Translations under genes and position numbers: made by a program | Notes under the pieces: model-generated | Database searches by the model: none | Seen by the model: the letters and a program-made list of their open reading frames with translations, nothing else | Told to the model about the DNA's origin: nothing | Shown here: one piece after another, positions 17,665-25,423 of the stretch | How positions within the stretch are numbered: position 1 is the stretch's first letter | Layout: each line of letters opens with the position of its first letter | Source: Bacillus benzoevorans | GTDB taxonomy: Bacteria; Bacillota; Bacilli; Bacillales; Cytobacillaceae | DNA length: 46,332 nt | Direction of reading: 5' to 3' | NCBI RefSeq assembly: GCF_014207535.1 | Contig: NZ_JACHGK010000025.1 | Location: 526 to 46,857 of the forward strand

Positions 17665-18195
17665 TTGAAGAAAAATAGAATATTCCTCAAATCTAAAAAG
17701 GGTCAAATAACAGTACTAATTATTTTTATCATGTTTAGTTTTCTGGGATATCGGTTTTGGGCTGCTGCTTCTAAGAACTCTGAACAGAGACAAATTGCTG
17801 ACATTGTCAAAGAGCGAGACGAGCAAGGGAGAGTTACAGATGGTGAAGGTACAACGGAAAGATTATTCCCATTAGATATGAGCGAAATAGAAATTCAATA
17901 TGCGATTCATCATATGAGCCACCAAAAGGTCAAAGCTGATAAGAAATGGGGGCAACTACAAATAACACCGGAAAGAATCGATCGTCTAATCAAAGTGGTG
18001 CAAGTCAATGAACAAGAATATGATTATCCGAGTTTATATATAAATATATTAAATCGATGGAAGGAAAACGATTTTTCTTCAGCAGTATCCGATCATAATA
18101 AATTATGGGAAATACAAGGTGGGAACATAGGGGAGGCTAAGCGTTTGTTATCTCCAAAAGAAGAAAAGAAATATATTGAAGAGTATTTTGAATAA
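17665..18195 (+). CDS. DUF6241-like membrane-anchored protein (intact copy 2)
   Basis: About 176 residues from TTG 17665, which has a good SD (GGGGTGA, 7 bases of spacing). ATG 17623 would add 14 residues but lacks an SD. After a basic start (KKNRIFLKSKKG), one hydrophobic span (ITVLIIFIMFSFLGYRFW) anchors the protein, with the rest probably outside the cell. The conserved part is MSHQKVKADKKWGQLQITPERIDRLI, then LNRWKENDFSSAVSDHNKLWEIQGG and LLSPEE-like KEEKKYIEEYFE. This resembles DUF6241, a Bacillaceae family of unknown function. It is the intact twin of the broken copy at 14124, and a matching terminator follows. Confidence 0.7.
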   Translation: MKKNRIFLKSKKGQITVLIIFIMFSFLGYRFWAAASKNSEQRQIADIVKERDEQGRVTDGEGTTERLFPLDMSEIEIQYAIHHMSHQKVKADKKWGQLQITPERIDRLIKVVQVNEQEYDYPSLYINILNRWKENDFSSAVSDHNKLWEIQGGNIGEAKRLLSPKEEKKYIEEYFE

Positions 18196-18205
18196 CGTGC
18201 CAATA

Positions 18206-18250
18206 GGCGCCAGTCGCTCGTCGATTTCAACAAGTGACTAGCGCCTTTTT
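18206..18250 (+). terminator. intrinsic terminator after DUF6241 copy 2
   Basis: GGCGC/GCGCC closes an AGTC...GACT stem, with TTTTT after it. It matches the copy-1 terminator in place but differs at paired positions while keeping the stem. Confidence 0.88.
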
Positions 18251-18449
18251 AATCGATTTATATCCTCACCTTTATTTTTTTACTTAACAACGTTTTTGCT
18301 AGAGGGGAAGTAAGGGATGTCGCAACAATCGCAACAAGGAACAAAATAGGATAATCCGAATGAGGAATTAATTTGCTGCTTAAACCAGTATTGGGGAATA
18401 CTGGGATCATTAATCCTTGTGCATTCATCAAAGCCCGATAGCACTAAAT

Positions 18450-19478
18450 TTAATGTTCATTTGTCCCCGCTAAATATTTAGCGTAGAGAATCGTATTTTT
18501 GGCTACATCTAATTCAACATTGAATATATTAGGCGGACCGGGCCTCCAATTTACCTCAAATAGCCATAGTTTTTGATTTTCATCAATTCCAACATCAACC
18601 CCTAATTCATCCAATTCGCTGTCATATAAAGAATCAAAATGATTTGCAAAACTTAACGCAAACTGTTCCAGATACCTTTTCATATCATACCAAGAGTTAC
18701 CAAACTCTGTTTTTAAAAATACATCGAGGTAAGTACTATAACCGCCACTACCCATATTAGATGTTATGGTCCCCAACCGCCCAATCCTTGGATATATAGA
18801 AGTAATAACCCATTTTCCTTCTCCATTTTTTTGTACATGCAATCGGAAATCAAAAACATGTCCAGAATTTGTTTGACTTGAAATAAACTGTTGAATTAGG
18901 TAATCTTGTTCTAGTATTTTCTGAGATATCAAGGTTAACAATTGTTTTTTATTAATAGATGATACTGATCCCGAATCATTAACTTTGTAAAGATTTGGCC
19001 CGCAATTTTCAATATAAACAACGCTCCCGCCTTGATGTCCAGTTAATGGTTTGATAATAACTTTTTTATAACGTTTGATCATGTCGTAAAAAATCTGTTC
19101 ATTAGTTAAATTAGAAAAAGGAATAAGGTATTGCTTAAATTCTTTGGCCTTTTCAATTTTGTTATATACACTTAATTTGTTCCCGATAGAATGACTTGTA
19201 AACGGAATCCTATCAAACAGATAATCAACGATGCGTTCGGCCTTATCACTTACTGGATAACTTGCATTATAGATGACATCAGGAAAGGGAAATTCCTTTT
19301 CAATCCACTGGCCATTTTCATAGGCTTTTCCTAAAATTATTTGCTGTTTTATCATTACCTTCCCTGGGGTAAAGTAAAAAAAGTTTACTCCTTCCGCTTT
19401 GGCTACAGCGGCATAAGCGTATGACTTCCTTACATTATTCGGATCTGCACGATGATGAAGCATGCCAATTAGCGTCAT
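18450..19478 (-). CDS. YheC/YheD-like ATP-grasp, spore coat associated protein
   Basis: About 342 residues from ATG 19478, which has SD GGAGG ten bases upstream; a further upstream codon adds 12 residues without support. The N-terminal ~110 residues match the YheC/YheD preamble (GMLHHRADP... YNASYPV). The ATP-grasp core has KPLTGHQGGSVVYI (~nucleotide-binding loop), IQQFI, the DFRLHVQK segment and the metal-binding VGIDENQKLWLFEVNWRPGPP. B. subtilis YheC and YheD are found in the spore coat; their ligase reaction is unknown. The gene follows another ATP-grasp gene by 81 bases on the same strand, so they are probably cotranscribed. Confidence 0.85.
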   Translation of the reverse strand: MTLIGMLHHRADPNNVRKSYAYAAVAKAEGVNFFYFTPGKVMIKQQIILGKAYENGQWIEKEFPFPDVIYNASYPVSDKAERIVDYLFDRIPFTSHSIGNKLSVYNKIEKAKEFKQYLIPFSNLTNEQIFYDMIKRYKKVIIKPLTGHQGGSVVYIENCGPNLYKVNDSGSVSSINKKQLLTLISQKILEQDYLIQQFISSQTNSGHVFDFRLHVQKNGEGKWVITSIYPRIGRLGTITSNMGSGGYSTYLDVFLKTEFGNSWYDMKRYLEQFALSFANHFDSLYDSELDELGVDVGIDENQKLWLFEVNWRPGPPNIFNVELDVAKNTILYAKYLAGTNEH

Positions 19479-19559
19479 GATCCTTTTTCCTCCACTCTTT
19501 AAAATATTTATCAAAAATAATAAGAACGTTTTTGCTTAGAATATAAAAGTCATGATTTT

Positions 19560-20786
19560 TCATTCCGTATTTACAATTGGAGCAAGATGGAAACGTATTT
19601 CGCTAGCTGCTTTCTCGGCAATTCTTATTGCTTCCTCTTTTTCATCGGAGGATGCTAAAACGTATCCGTATCGATCCCCCATTGATAAAGGCGGACGTAA
19701 GATCTGTCCCTGTCGGGGTTTGATATACACTTCTTCGACACCGGGATATTTAGAGCTCCGATTTTTCCCTGTGACCTTAATTAATACTCCTTTTGAATCC
19801 ACGGTTAAATAATGTGCATATACAAACTTACTGTGTTTTCTAGTAAGACAAGGCTCATTTCCTAACATTAATTGAATGGTTTCCTCTACTAAATTAGTTC
19901 CATATCCGACTTCAATGATTCGATTCATCGCACCGCCCGAAATCCTTGGGTTGATTTCAACTAATTTCCACACACCATTTACTAGGCGCATTTCTAAGTG
20001 ACAGGCGCCATTTTTTAGTTGAAAAACTTCTAAGATGGAAGTTACTGTCTCAAGGATACTATCGTATAAACTTTTTTCGGGATCACGCAGTAAACAGTAT
20101 CCTGTTACAATAAACCGTTGAAAAAACGTAATCTGTTGTTCGATAATTGCGATTATATGAACTTTTCCATTGTGTACTAATACTTCAATTAAATATTGGG
20201 GGCCAGTTAGATACTCCTCCAGCAAAATCTGTTCATGATGGTTTAGTAATTTTTGTATTGCCAGCTTCAACTGATTCTCGTCATTCGCCAACAGAACATC
20301 CTTTGAACCGGCAGATGTGGGAGCCTTAACAATAAGAGGTAAATAGCCCTTGTGTTTATTAATAAAATTTTCTAAGGAACGATCTGGAGTATAAACGGCA
20401 TAATGAGGAGAAGTTGGGAGGTCTATGAGAAGGTCGCGGCTTAATATTTTATTTTCCATGATAAAAATTGGATCACTTGAAACAACACCTGGACAAAATT
20501 CTTCTGATAAGGTTGCAGCTAAATACACGTAAGAATGTACAAAGCTCAATACGCACCCTATTTGTTTACCTTGTTTTTGCAAAGTTATAATGGTTTCTTT
20601 TAATTTATCGTAGTGAAATAATTCAACTAGAATCATTTGATGGACATCTGGGAATTCTGTTCTTTGATCAATGAACTTTTTTTTATTGGTTAATAATACC
20701 GTAAAATAGCCGAGTCGTTCTGCAGCTTTAATTGCCTCTCTACTAGATCCTGATTTATTTGTTTCAATGAATACAATGGTTCGCAT
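19560..20786 (-). CDS. ATP-grasp carboxylate-amine ligase-like protein
   Basis: A 408-residue protein with the three-part layout of amino acid and peptide ligases. It has an N-terminal Rossmann-like domain (TIVFIETNKSGSSREAIKAAERLGYFTVLL). The ATP-grasp core includes LIVKAPTSAGSKDVLLA (residues ~150-166), LLEEYLTGPQYLIEVL and the metal site ACHLEMRLVNGVWKLVEINPRISGG. A C-terminal LAL-like domain closes it. Relatives join an acid to an amine with ATP hydrolysis, for example dipeptide ligases; the substrate here is unknown. SD AAAGGAT precedes the start. The YheC/D-like gene just downstream and the exosporium-like genes nearby suggest action in spore maturation (inference). Confidence 0.78.
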   Translation of the reverse strand: MRTIVFIETNKSGSSREAIKAAERLGYFTVLLTNKKKFIDQRTEFPDVHQMILVELFHYDKLKETIITLQKQGKQIGCVLSFVHSYVYLAATLSEEFCPGVVSSDPIFIMENKILSRDLLIDLPTSPHYAVYTPDRSLENFINKHKGYLPLIVKAPTSAGSKDVLLANDENQLKLAIQKLLNHHEQILLEEYLTGPQYLIEVLVHNGKVHIIAIIEQQITFFQRFIVTGYCLLRDPEKSLYDSILETVTSILEVFQLKNGACHLEMRLVNGVWKLVEINPRISGGAMNRIIEVGYGTNLVEETIQLMLGNEPCLTRKHSKFVYAHYLTVDSKGVLIKVTGKNRSSKYPGVEEVYIKPRQGQILRPPLSMGDRYGYVLASSDEKEEAIRIAEKAASEIRFHLAPIVNTE

Positions 20787-21002
20787 AAGCTTTGTTATCC
20801 TTTCTTTGATGGTTTGATGAAGGACTTAGAATGAACACTTTTGTTGAGTTAAAAAAACAGACAACTTATATTTCTAATATATTTTCTTAAGACACGAATT
20901 GCTTAGACAATTGTCATAATACTTAAGATATGTAAATTAGAAATATGGAAAATATGCAGAAAAGGATTACATGGATCCAGTAATCATGTTGGCAAAGAAA
21001 GA

Positions 21003-21027
21003 GGGCTCTTTTAAAAAAACAGAGCCC
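21003..21027. terminator. hairpin terminator after the CsxC-like gene (minus strand)
   Basis: GGGCTCT (21003-21009) pairs with AGAGCCC (21021-21027). It lies just after the minus-strand stop at 21046; on that strand T-rich sequence follows. Confidence 0.8.
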
Positions 21028-21045
21028 CTTTTCTTCGTTACGGAC

Positions 21046-21867
21046 TTATGGGAGGTGATGACCAGATTTAGGAAGTACTTGTTGAGCACCAATAATTTTG
21101 AATTGTTGAACTTGTAATACTTTTACCGTAAGGTCCAAAACGATTTTTTCCCGCAACTTGCTAAAGGTTCCCTTGGGAGGTGTCATAGTCGGTGAAAAGT
21201 CAAGTTCAAAGAAATTCGCACTGATTAACTCACCATAAGGCTGTTCATTGTATTTGACGAGATTTTGAAAGAAAGCTTTATCCAAGCGAGCATCTAACAT
21301 CGTTCGATCATTTAGAAAATTAGCCTCGGCGCTTTCAGACAAACCTATAATGGGGAATTGAATAAATCCGTTATTGTACTCACATAAGTCACCATTCAGG
21401 TCTGCAAAGCCAGTAAACGGAATATCTACAATTCGATCTTGAAGGGTTCCTTTACATTCATGCGTAGCATATTCTATATTTTTACGAATATGCCCTGCTA
21501 CAAATAATTTGGCCTTTATCACGTAAAAAAAGTCAGTATTGTCAATACGTGTAAATGCAATTGGGACAAGTTCAACCTGATTTAGAAATACATTTTTTTT
21601 CACTCTTTTAATTTCTGTTGCGGCTGGATGAAGTTTAATATCTGCCTCTAATACAATTTGAAGTGTTGGCTCTGCCAATACAACCGGAACCTTAATTGTT
21701 GGGGTTCTAGTGTGCTTAACTGTGTTAGTGGTTATACCCGTTAATGGCATTTGTTGCTTTGTTTCGATTGGACATGGACCTCCGTGGGCCGGTGGGTGTT
21801 CTGGCTTGGGATGATGCACGGAAAGATGTTGATGCTCTGGATGATGTTCTGATTCACAACTTCCCAT
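21046..21867 (-). CDS. CsxC-like spore surface protein, His-rich N-terminus
   Basis: A 273-residue protein without signal peptide or membrane span. Residues ~1-40 are rich in His, Pro and Glu, followed by a ~200-residue domain that begins TIKVPVVLAEPTLQIVLEADI and contains FVAGHIRKNIEYA, FFQNLVKYNEQPYGEL, ANFFELDFSP and LREKIVLDLTVKVLQVQQF. This domain is shared at high similarity with the gene at 23593 and matches my memory of the CsxC (Clostridium exosporium protein C) family, distantly like the SPOCS/DUF3794 domain. SD GGGGG stands before ATG 21867. It is divergent from the 22097 gene. Assignment as a spore surface protein is inferred. Confidence 0.7.
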   Translation of the reverse strand: MGSCESEHHPEHQHLSVHHPKPEHPPAHGGPCPIETKQQMPLTGITTNTVKHTRTPTIKVPVVLAEPTLQIVLEADIKLHPAATEIKRVKKNVFLNQVELVPIAFTRIDNTDFFYVIKAKLFVAGHIRKNIEYATHECKGTLQDRIVDIPFTGFADLNGDLCEYNNGFIQFPIIGLSESAEANFLNDRTMLDARLDKAFFQNLVKYNEQPYGELISANFFELDFSPTMTPPKGTFSKLREKIVLDLTVKVLQVQQFKIIGAQQVLPKSGHHLP

Positions 21868-22031
21868 AAAAAAACCCCCATTTCTTTTTTATATTTAGAA
21901 TACATACTTCTTTTTACATTGTTAATGTATTCCGCGTTTATCATAAAGAATAGGCTGCTATAATAGGACTTTTACCCAAAATGGGAAAATGGAAAAAGTT
22001 TTCCCCCCTTGGTTAAGCACGGTATTCGTGC

Positions 22032-22058
22032 ACATTAATGAGTAAAAAGCATACATAA
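22032..22058 (+). promoter_or_regulatory. sigma-K-like promoter of the gene at 22097
   Basis: AC (22032-22033), 16 bases, then CATACATAA (22050-22058). This matches the sigma-K pattern AC-N16-CATAnnnTA with one mismatch. It would start the transcript ~30 bases before the start codon, late in the mother cell. Confidence 0.5.
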
Positions 22059-22096
22059 TTAAAACGGGATTTTGTAATTTAGGAGTTGAATAATCA

Positions 22097-23392
22097 ATGC
22101 AAACTCCATGGATCAATAGAAGGAAAATGGAGGAAATCATTTCTAAGCAAATGAATAAAAAGATGAGATTTCCGATAAAGCGGATTGTATGGGAATGCAT
22201 GGGCGAAGTGGAAGAGGCTGTTATTGAAGAAAAACATTATAACCATACCGGTGAACAGACGGCAGATGATAAAGAACTGACTCCTTCTCCTGGTAAGAAC
22301 GTACAAACAGATATAAAAGAGGATCCCTCTGCACTCCAACAAAATAAGGTGATAGTGGAAGTATCCCCTACTTTAGAGAGAAATGGTCAGTCAATTATGC
22401 CACTTTCAGAAGAATGTAAGCAAGAACAGCCCTTTTATGTTGAATCCATTGCTGGAAATGAAACGGATCAACAAATACATGATTCGGATGACAAAGTAAA
22501 AACACGCCAAGGCTCTGCAAAGAAGTTTAATGATCCTAACGAGGAACCACGGTTCTTCCCTAAAGAAACTTGTTACGGCCATGATTTGGAAACAAATAAA
22601 ACCGATATGTTCTCTCATTTATTGAATGTAAGAATTCCAGTTATTCTTGGAAAATATAATATTGAAATTTGTTTAGAAGATGAAGAAATTTTTGAGGAAA
22701 AGGTAAAAGAAATACGAGAAATTTCAAATAAAGTTGAACTGAAAAATTGTAAATTTATACCCTCCCTATTTTCTCCTGTATTAGAAAACGGTTCTTACAA
22801 GGCCTTAAATGGAAATATAAAGCTTGAAGGGACCATTACACAAGATATTAAGTATGTTTTTGAAAAGCGGCAAACTTCAAATTATGTGTTAAATCCATCA
22901 GCCTCAAATCCAATGAAAAAAAAGAATTCAATGTACTTACGAAAACTTAATTTCGGCAGATATAGTCATGTGCCTCAGCCTTACCCTGCCAAAAACTCCA
23001 ATCCAGCTTTTGAATTAGACGCAAATCATGGTCAGTATTCCGAACGGTTGCTAAATTCCATAAGTAAAACCATTCCCTTTACCAGTATCGTGAAAGTTGA
23101 CAATTTCCTGCACCCGCCACTTGTTGGCTCCGTCGAAGGTAAATCCTTCGTGTTTCCTAACGATCTTGACCAACAAGGGTCGAAAACTAAAACCATTCAA
23201 TATAGTACGACAACCTATTATCCCGAAGATACACATGGGAAATTAATTTATTCCAGGATCCATAATAATATTAATATTCTCAATTCCGAAGAAAAATATA
23301 AAACCCCTAGAATTAAACTAAAACAATTTATCGTACTGGAATTATCGATTCATTTACTTCAAGAGCAATCTGTTCAAGTTCAATCACTTTAA
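22097..23392 (+). CDS. spore coat-like protein with a CsxC/SPOCS-like C-terminal domain
   Basis: A 431-residue soluble protein. Residues ~1-30 are basic (WINRRKMEEIISKQMNKKMRF); ~35-170 are acidic, polar and probably disordered. The C-terminal ~260 residues begin LLNVRIPVILGKYNIEICLEDEI-like, then contain EVKEIREISNKVELKNCKFIP-like and GNIKLEGTITQDIKYVF, ending KLKQFIVLELSIHLLQEQSVQVQ. The end and the VRIPVILG start mirror the CsxC-like neighbours, so I take them as distant relatives. SD AGGAG lies 11 bases before ATG 22097, and a sigma-K-like promoter lies upstream. Function unknown; probably spore surface. Confidence 0.6.
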   Translation: MQTPWINRRKMEEIISKQMNKKMRFPIKRIVWECMGEVEEAVIEEKHYNHTGEQTADDKELTPSPGKNVQTDIKEDPSALQQNKVIVEVSPTLERNGQSIMPLSEECKQEQPFYVESIAGNETDQQIHDSDDKVKTRQGSAKKFNDPNEEPRFFPKETCYGHDLETNKTDMFSHLLNVRIPVILGKYNIEICLEDEEIFEEKVKEIREISNKVELKNCKFIPSLFSPVLENGSYKALNGNIKLEGTITQDIKYVFEKRQTSNYVLNPSASNPMKKKNSMYLRKLNFGRYSHVPQPYPAKNSNPAFELDANHGQYSERLLNSISKTIPFTSIVKVDNFLHPPLVGSVEGKSFVFPNDLDQQGSKTKTIQYSTTTYYPEDTHGKLIYSRIHNNINILNSEEKYKTPRIKLKQFIVLELSIHLLQEQSVQVQSL

Positions 23393-23545
23393 AATGGATT
23401 CAATCAATTGCCCTCCTACTGGTGAACTTACTCTTCATTAGTAGGTTTTTTAATATTTGTCATGAATACTTCTAAATATAGTTAAAAAAGAGGTTGTTTC
23501 ACCACTCTCAATGCCTATGCTTGTTTACATTATTTAGAATAAGAT

Positions 23546-23572
23546 ACAGTGTAACAAATTTAAGATACAATA
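23546..23572 (+). promoter_or_regulatory. sigma-K-like promoter of the CsxC-like gene at 23593
   Basis: AC (23546-23547), 16 bases and GATACAATA (23564-23572), one mismatch from the sigma-K -10 CATAnnnTA. The spacing is the same as at 22032. Confidence 0.45.
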
Positions 23573-23592
23573 ATGGAAAGGATGATTTATTC

Positions 23593-24360
23593 ATGTGTGG
23601 TAACAAAAGGGCTCAAAATCAGCCCAATCAGCAGCCAGTGGTTTGTCCAGTTCCTTCACAACAACAGGAGTTTCTTATCGATTCTCCCGTAGGTCGTGTT
23701 GAGGTCCCTGCTACAGCAACGATTAAGGTTCCAGTCGTCGTAGCCGAGAGAACTTTGCAAATTGTAGTTGAGGCAAATGTTCCTCTTAACCCTGCAGCTA
23801 CAGAGATTAAAAGAGTTCATAAAAATGTGGAACTCAATCAAGTGAAACTCGTACCTGTTTCCTTTGCACCTATTCCAGGTACCGACTTTTTTAATGTAAC
23901 GAGAGCAAAATTATTTGTTGCCGGGACCATTCGTAAAAATATTGAGTATGCTTCAGCTTCTTGTAATGCACCACTAGTTGATAGAATAGCCCATATCCCT
24001 TTTTCAGGCTTTGCAGAACTAACTGCAGGAGACTTTATTACACCTCCGATTCTTGCTGCTACTACTGATGCTGCAGCGCAATTTTTAAGTGATAAAAATG
24101 ATCTGTCTACAAGACTCGATAAATTTTTCTTCCAAAATTTGGTCAACTTTAATGAACAGCCTTTTGGTGAGTTAGTCAGTGCGAATTTCTTTGAACTCGA
24201 TTTTTCACCAACCCCAGTAAGACAGGGAGCTGCATTTAACGTTTTACGTGAAAAGATCGTACTTGATCTGGCTCTTAAAGTATTACAAGTTCAACAATTT
24301 GAAGTAACAGGAAACCGTGTAATCCCAGCTGCAGCAAGCGGACTTCTTGGACAAGGCTAA
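23593..24360 (+). CDS. CsxC-like spore surface protein
   Basis: A 255-residue paralogue of the gene at 21046. After ~45 polar residues (Gln and Pro rich) comes TIKVPVVVAERTLQIVVEAN, then AATEIKRVHKNVELNQVKLVP, FVAGTIRKNIEYAS, FFQNLVNFNEQPFGELVSANFFELDFSP and LREKIVLDLALKVLQVQQF. It lacks the His-rich head of its twin. ATG 23593 has SD AAAGGATG and gives the natural N-terminus; an upstream in-frame start would add 33 residues with no support. A sigma-K-like promoter is just upstream and a terminator downstream. The role as an exosporium or outer spore layer protein is inferred. Confidence 0.72.
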   Translation: MCGNKRAQNQPNQQPVVCPVPSQQQEFLIDSPVGRVEVPATATIKVPVVVAERTLQIVVEANVPLNPAATEIKRVHKNVELNQVKLVPVSFAPIPGTDFFNVTRAKLFVAGTIRKNIEYASASCNAPLVDRIAHIPFSGFAELTAGDFITPPILAATTDAAAQFLSDKNDLSTRLDKFFFQNLVNFNEQPFGELVSANFFELDFSPTPVRQGAAFNVLREKIVLDLALKVLQVQQFEVTGNRVIPAAASGLLGQG

Positions 24361-24437
24361 TAATTTATTATAGGATTTCACAGCACCCGAGGTCCGTTCT
24401 TGACCACTAATAACCGTAAAATGTAAAGTTTTTGTTT

Positions 24438-24478
24438 AGAGAAGCTCTTTCATCACAAGCTGATGAAGGAGCTTCTCT
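24438..24478. terminator. bidirectional terminator between convergent genes
   Basis: AGAGAAGCTC (24438-24447) pairs with GAGCTTCTCT (24469-24478), with an inner TTCATCA/TGATGAA stem and TTTTAT after it. Confidence 0.9.
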
Positions 24479-24497
24479 TTTATGTGTGTCATTTCTG

Positions 24498-24914
24498 CTA
24501 TTTTATCTTTCTTAAGCCCTTCCCTTCAAGGACCTCTTGAATTCCTTCTTCACAAACCCCATAAGATCGCCAGGAGCAATTTTTACACACGGTTTGAATA
24601 TCTGAGGGGATAACATTCTTTTTGATGTGCGTTTCAATTTCCTCCCACTTCAGAAATTGCCCGATTTTGAGTCCTAATTTCTCTAAAATAGCGGCATCCA
24701 TCTCATAAATACTGTTATCTTGACAGTGGTATTCGCCAGAGTTGGGGTATTTCTCGCACAGCTGATCAGGTCCGCTTACCAGTTGAATCCATTGTTTAGG
24801 ATTGTCTCTCAAGCTTTGATGCAAAAGTGTCATATTTTCAGCGAATTCTTGAGAATAGCCCATACCCCGATAGCCTAGCAGGCAAAAAATATGATGACCT
24901 CGCAGCCTAAACAT
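24498..24914 (-). CDS. DUF1284 domain-containing protein
   Basis: A 138-residue protein beginning MFRLRGHHIFCLLGYRGMGYS, the DUF1284 signature. Cysteines are spaced through it (C12, LCEKYP, YHCQD, VCKNCSW, GVCEEG), which suggests metal or Fe-S binding; this is inference. SD GGGGG sits six bases before ATG 24914, and an upstream ATG would overlap that SD. It stands alone and is convergent with the CsxC-like gene. Function unknown. Confidence 0.85.
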   Translation of the reverse strand: MFRLRGHHIFCLLGYRGMGYSQEFAENMTLLHQSLRDNPKQWIQLVSGPDQLCEKYPNSGEYHCQDNSIYEMDAAILEKLGLKIGQFLKWEEIETHIKKNVIPSDIQTVCKNCSWRSYGVCEEGIQEVLEGKGLRKIK

Positions 24915-24935
24915 AACATTCCCCCAATTATACAT

Positions 24936-25423
24936 AATGACTATTGTTAACTAAATTAAATGATGGGTTAACTCATTTATTATAACACGCCAGTCCTCGC
25001 TTATTACAGCAAAATATGGAAGGTCAAACCAATTTGATTGTAATGTGAATAACAATAAAACAAGTGAAGGAAAAGTTTTATCCTTCACTTGTTAAAAATT
25101 TGATTAGCGTTTCTTGCGATGATTATTTTTTCGTTGCTCACACTATTTTTATCGGTACATAGTTCATTTTTTCATTACCTTGCATATATATTTATAGTGG
25201 GTAAAAAAGTATTTCTTTGTGTTTAGGAAGTTATTTACACAAAAGTTTTGTTGAAGGGGCGATCATGGTTGCCTCTTTTTTTGCGTTCGCTGTTTACCAT
25301 TTTATTTCTCCTTTTCATTGAAATGCTGTTACAGGATTATCAGAAAGTAATCATCTAGATGTCTGTAATATGAATATGGAGGGAAATGTATTTTGGGGAA
25401 TAAATCTTGATTGGTATGTGTCT
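24936..25423. other. 488-base intergenic region with hairpins, no gene seen
   Basis: It holds a perfect 13-bp hairpin (25059-25071 with 25081-25093) flanked by A/T runs. A second terminator-like hairpin lies at about 25254-25283 with seven T on the plus strand. Neither follows a gene on the plus strand. There is no supported ORF. Confidence 0.5.

Noticed and set aside
20906..20915. Palindrome GACAATTGTC upstream of the ATP-grasp gene
   Set aside because: A perfect 10-base palindrome, but too short and AT-rich to assign to a regulator.
21958..22342. Minus-strand ORFs upstream of the 22097 gene
   Set aside because: They overlap its promoter and 5' end and show no family features.
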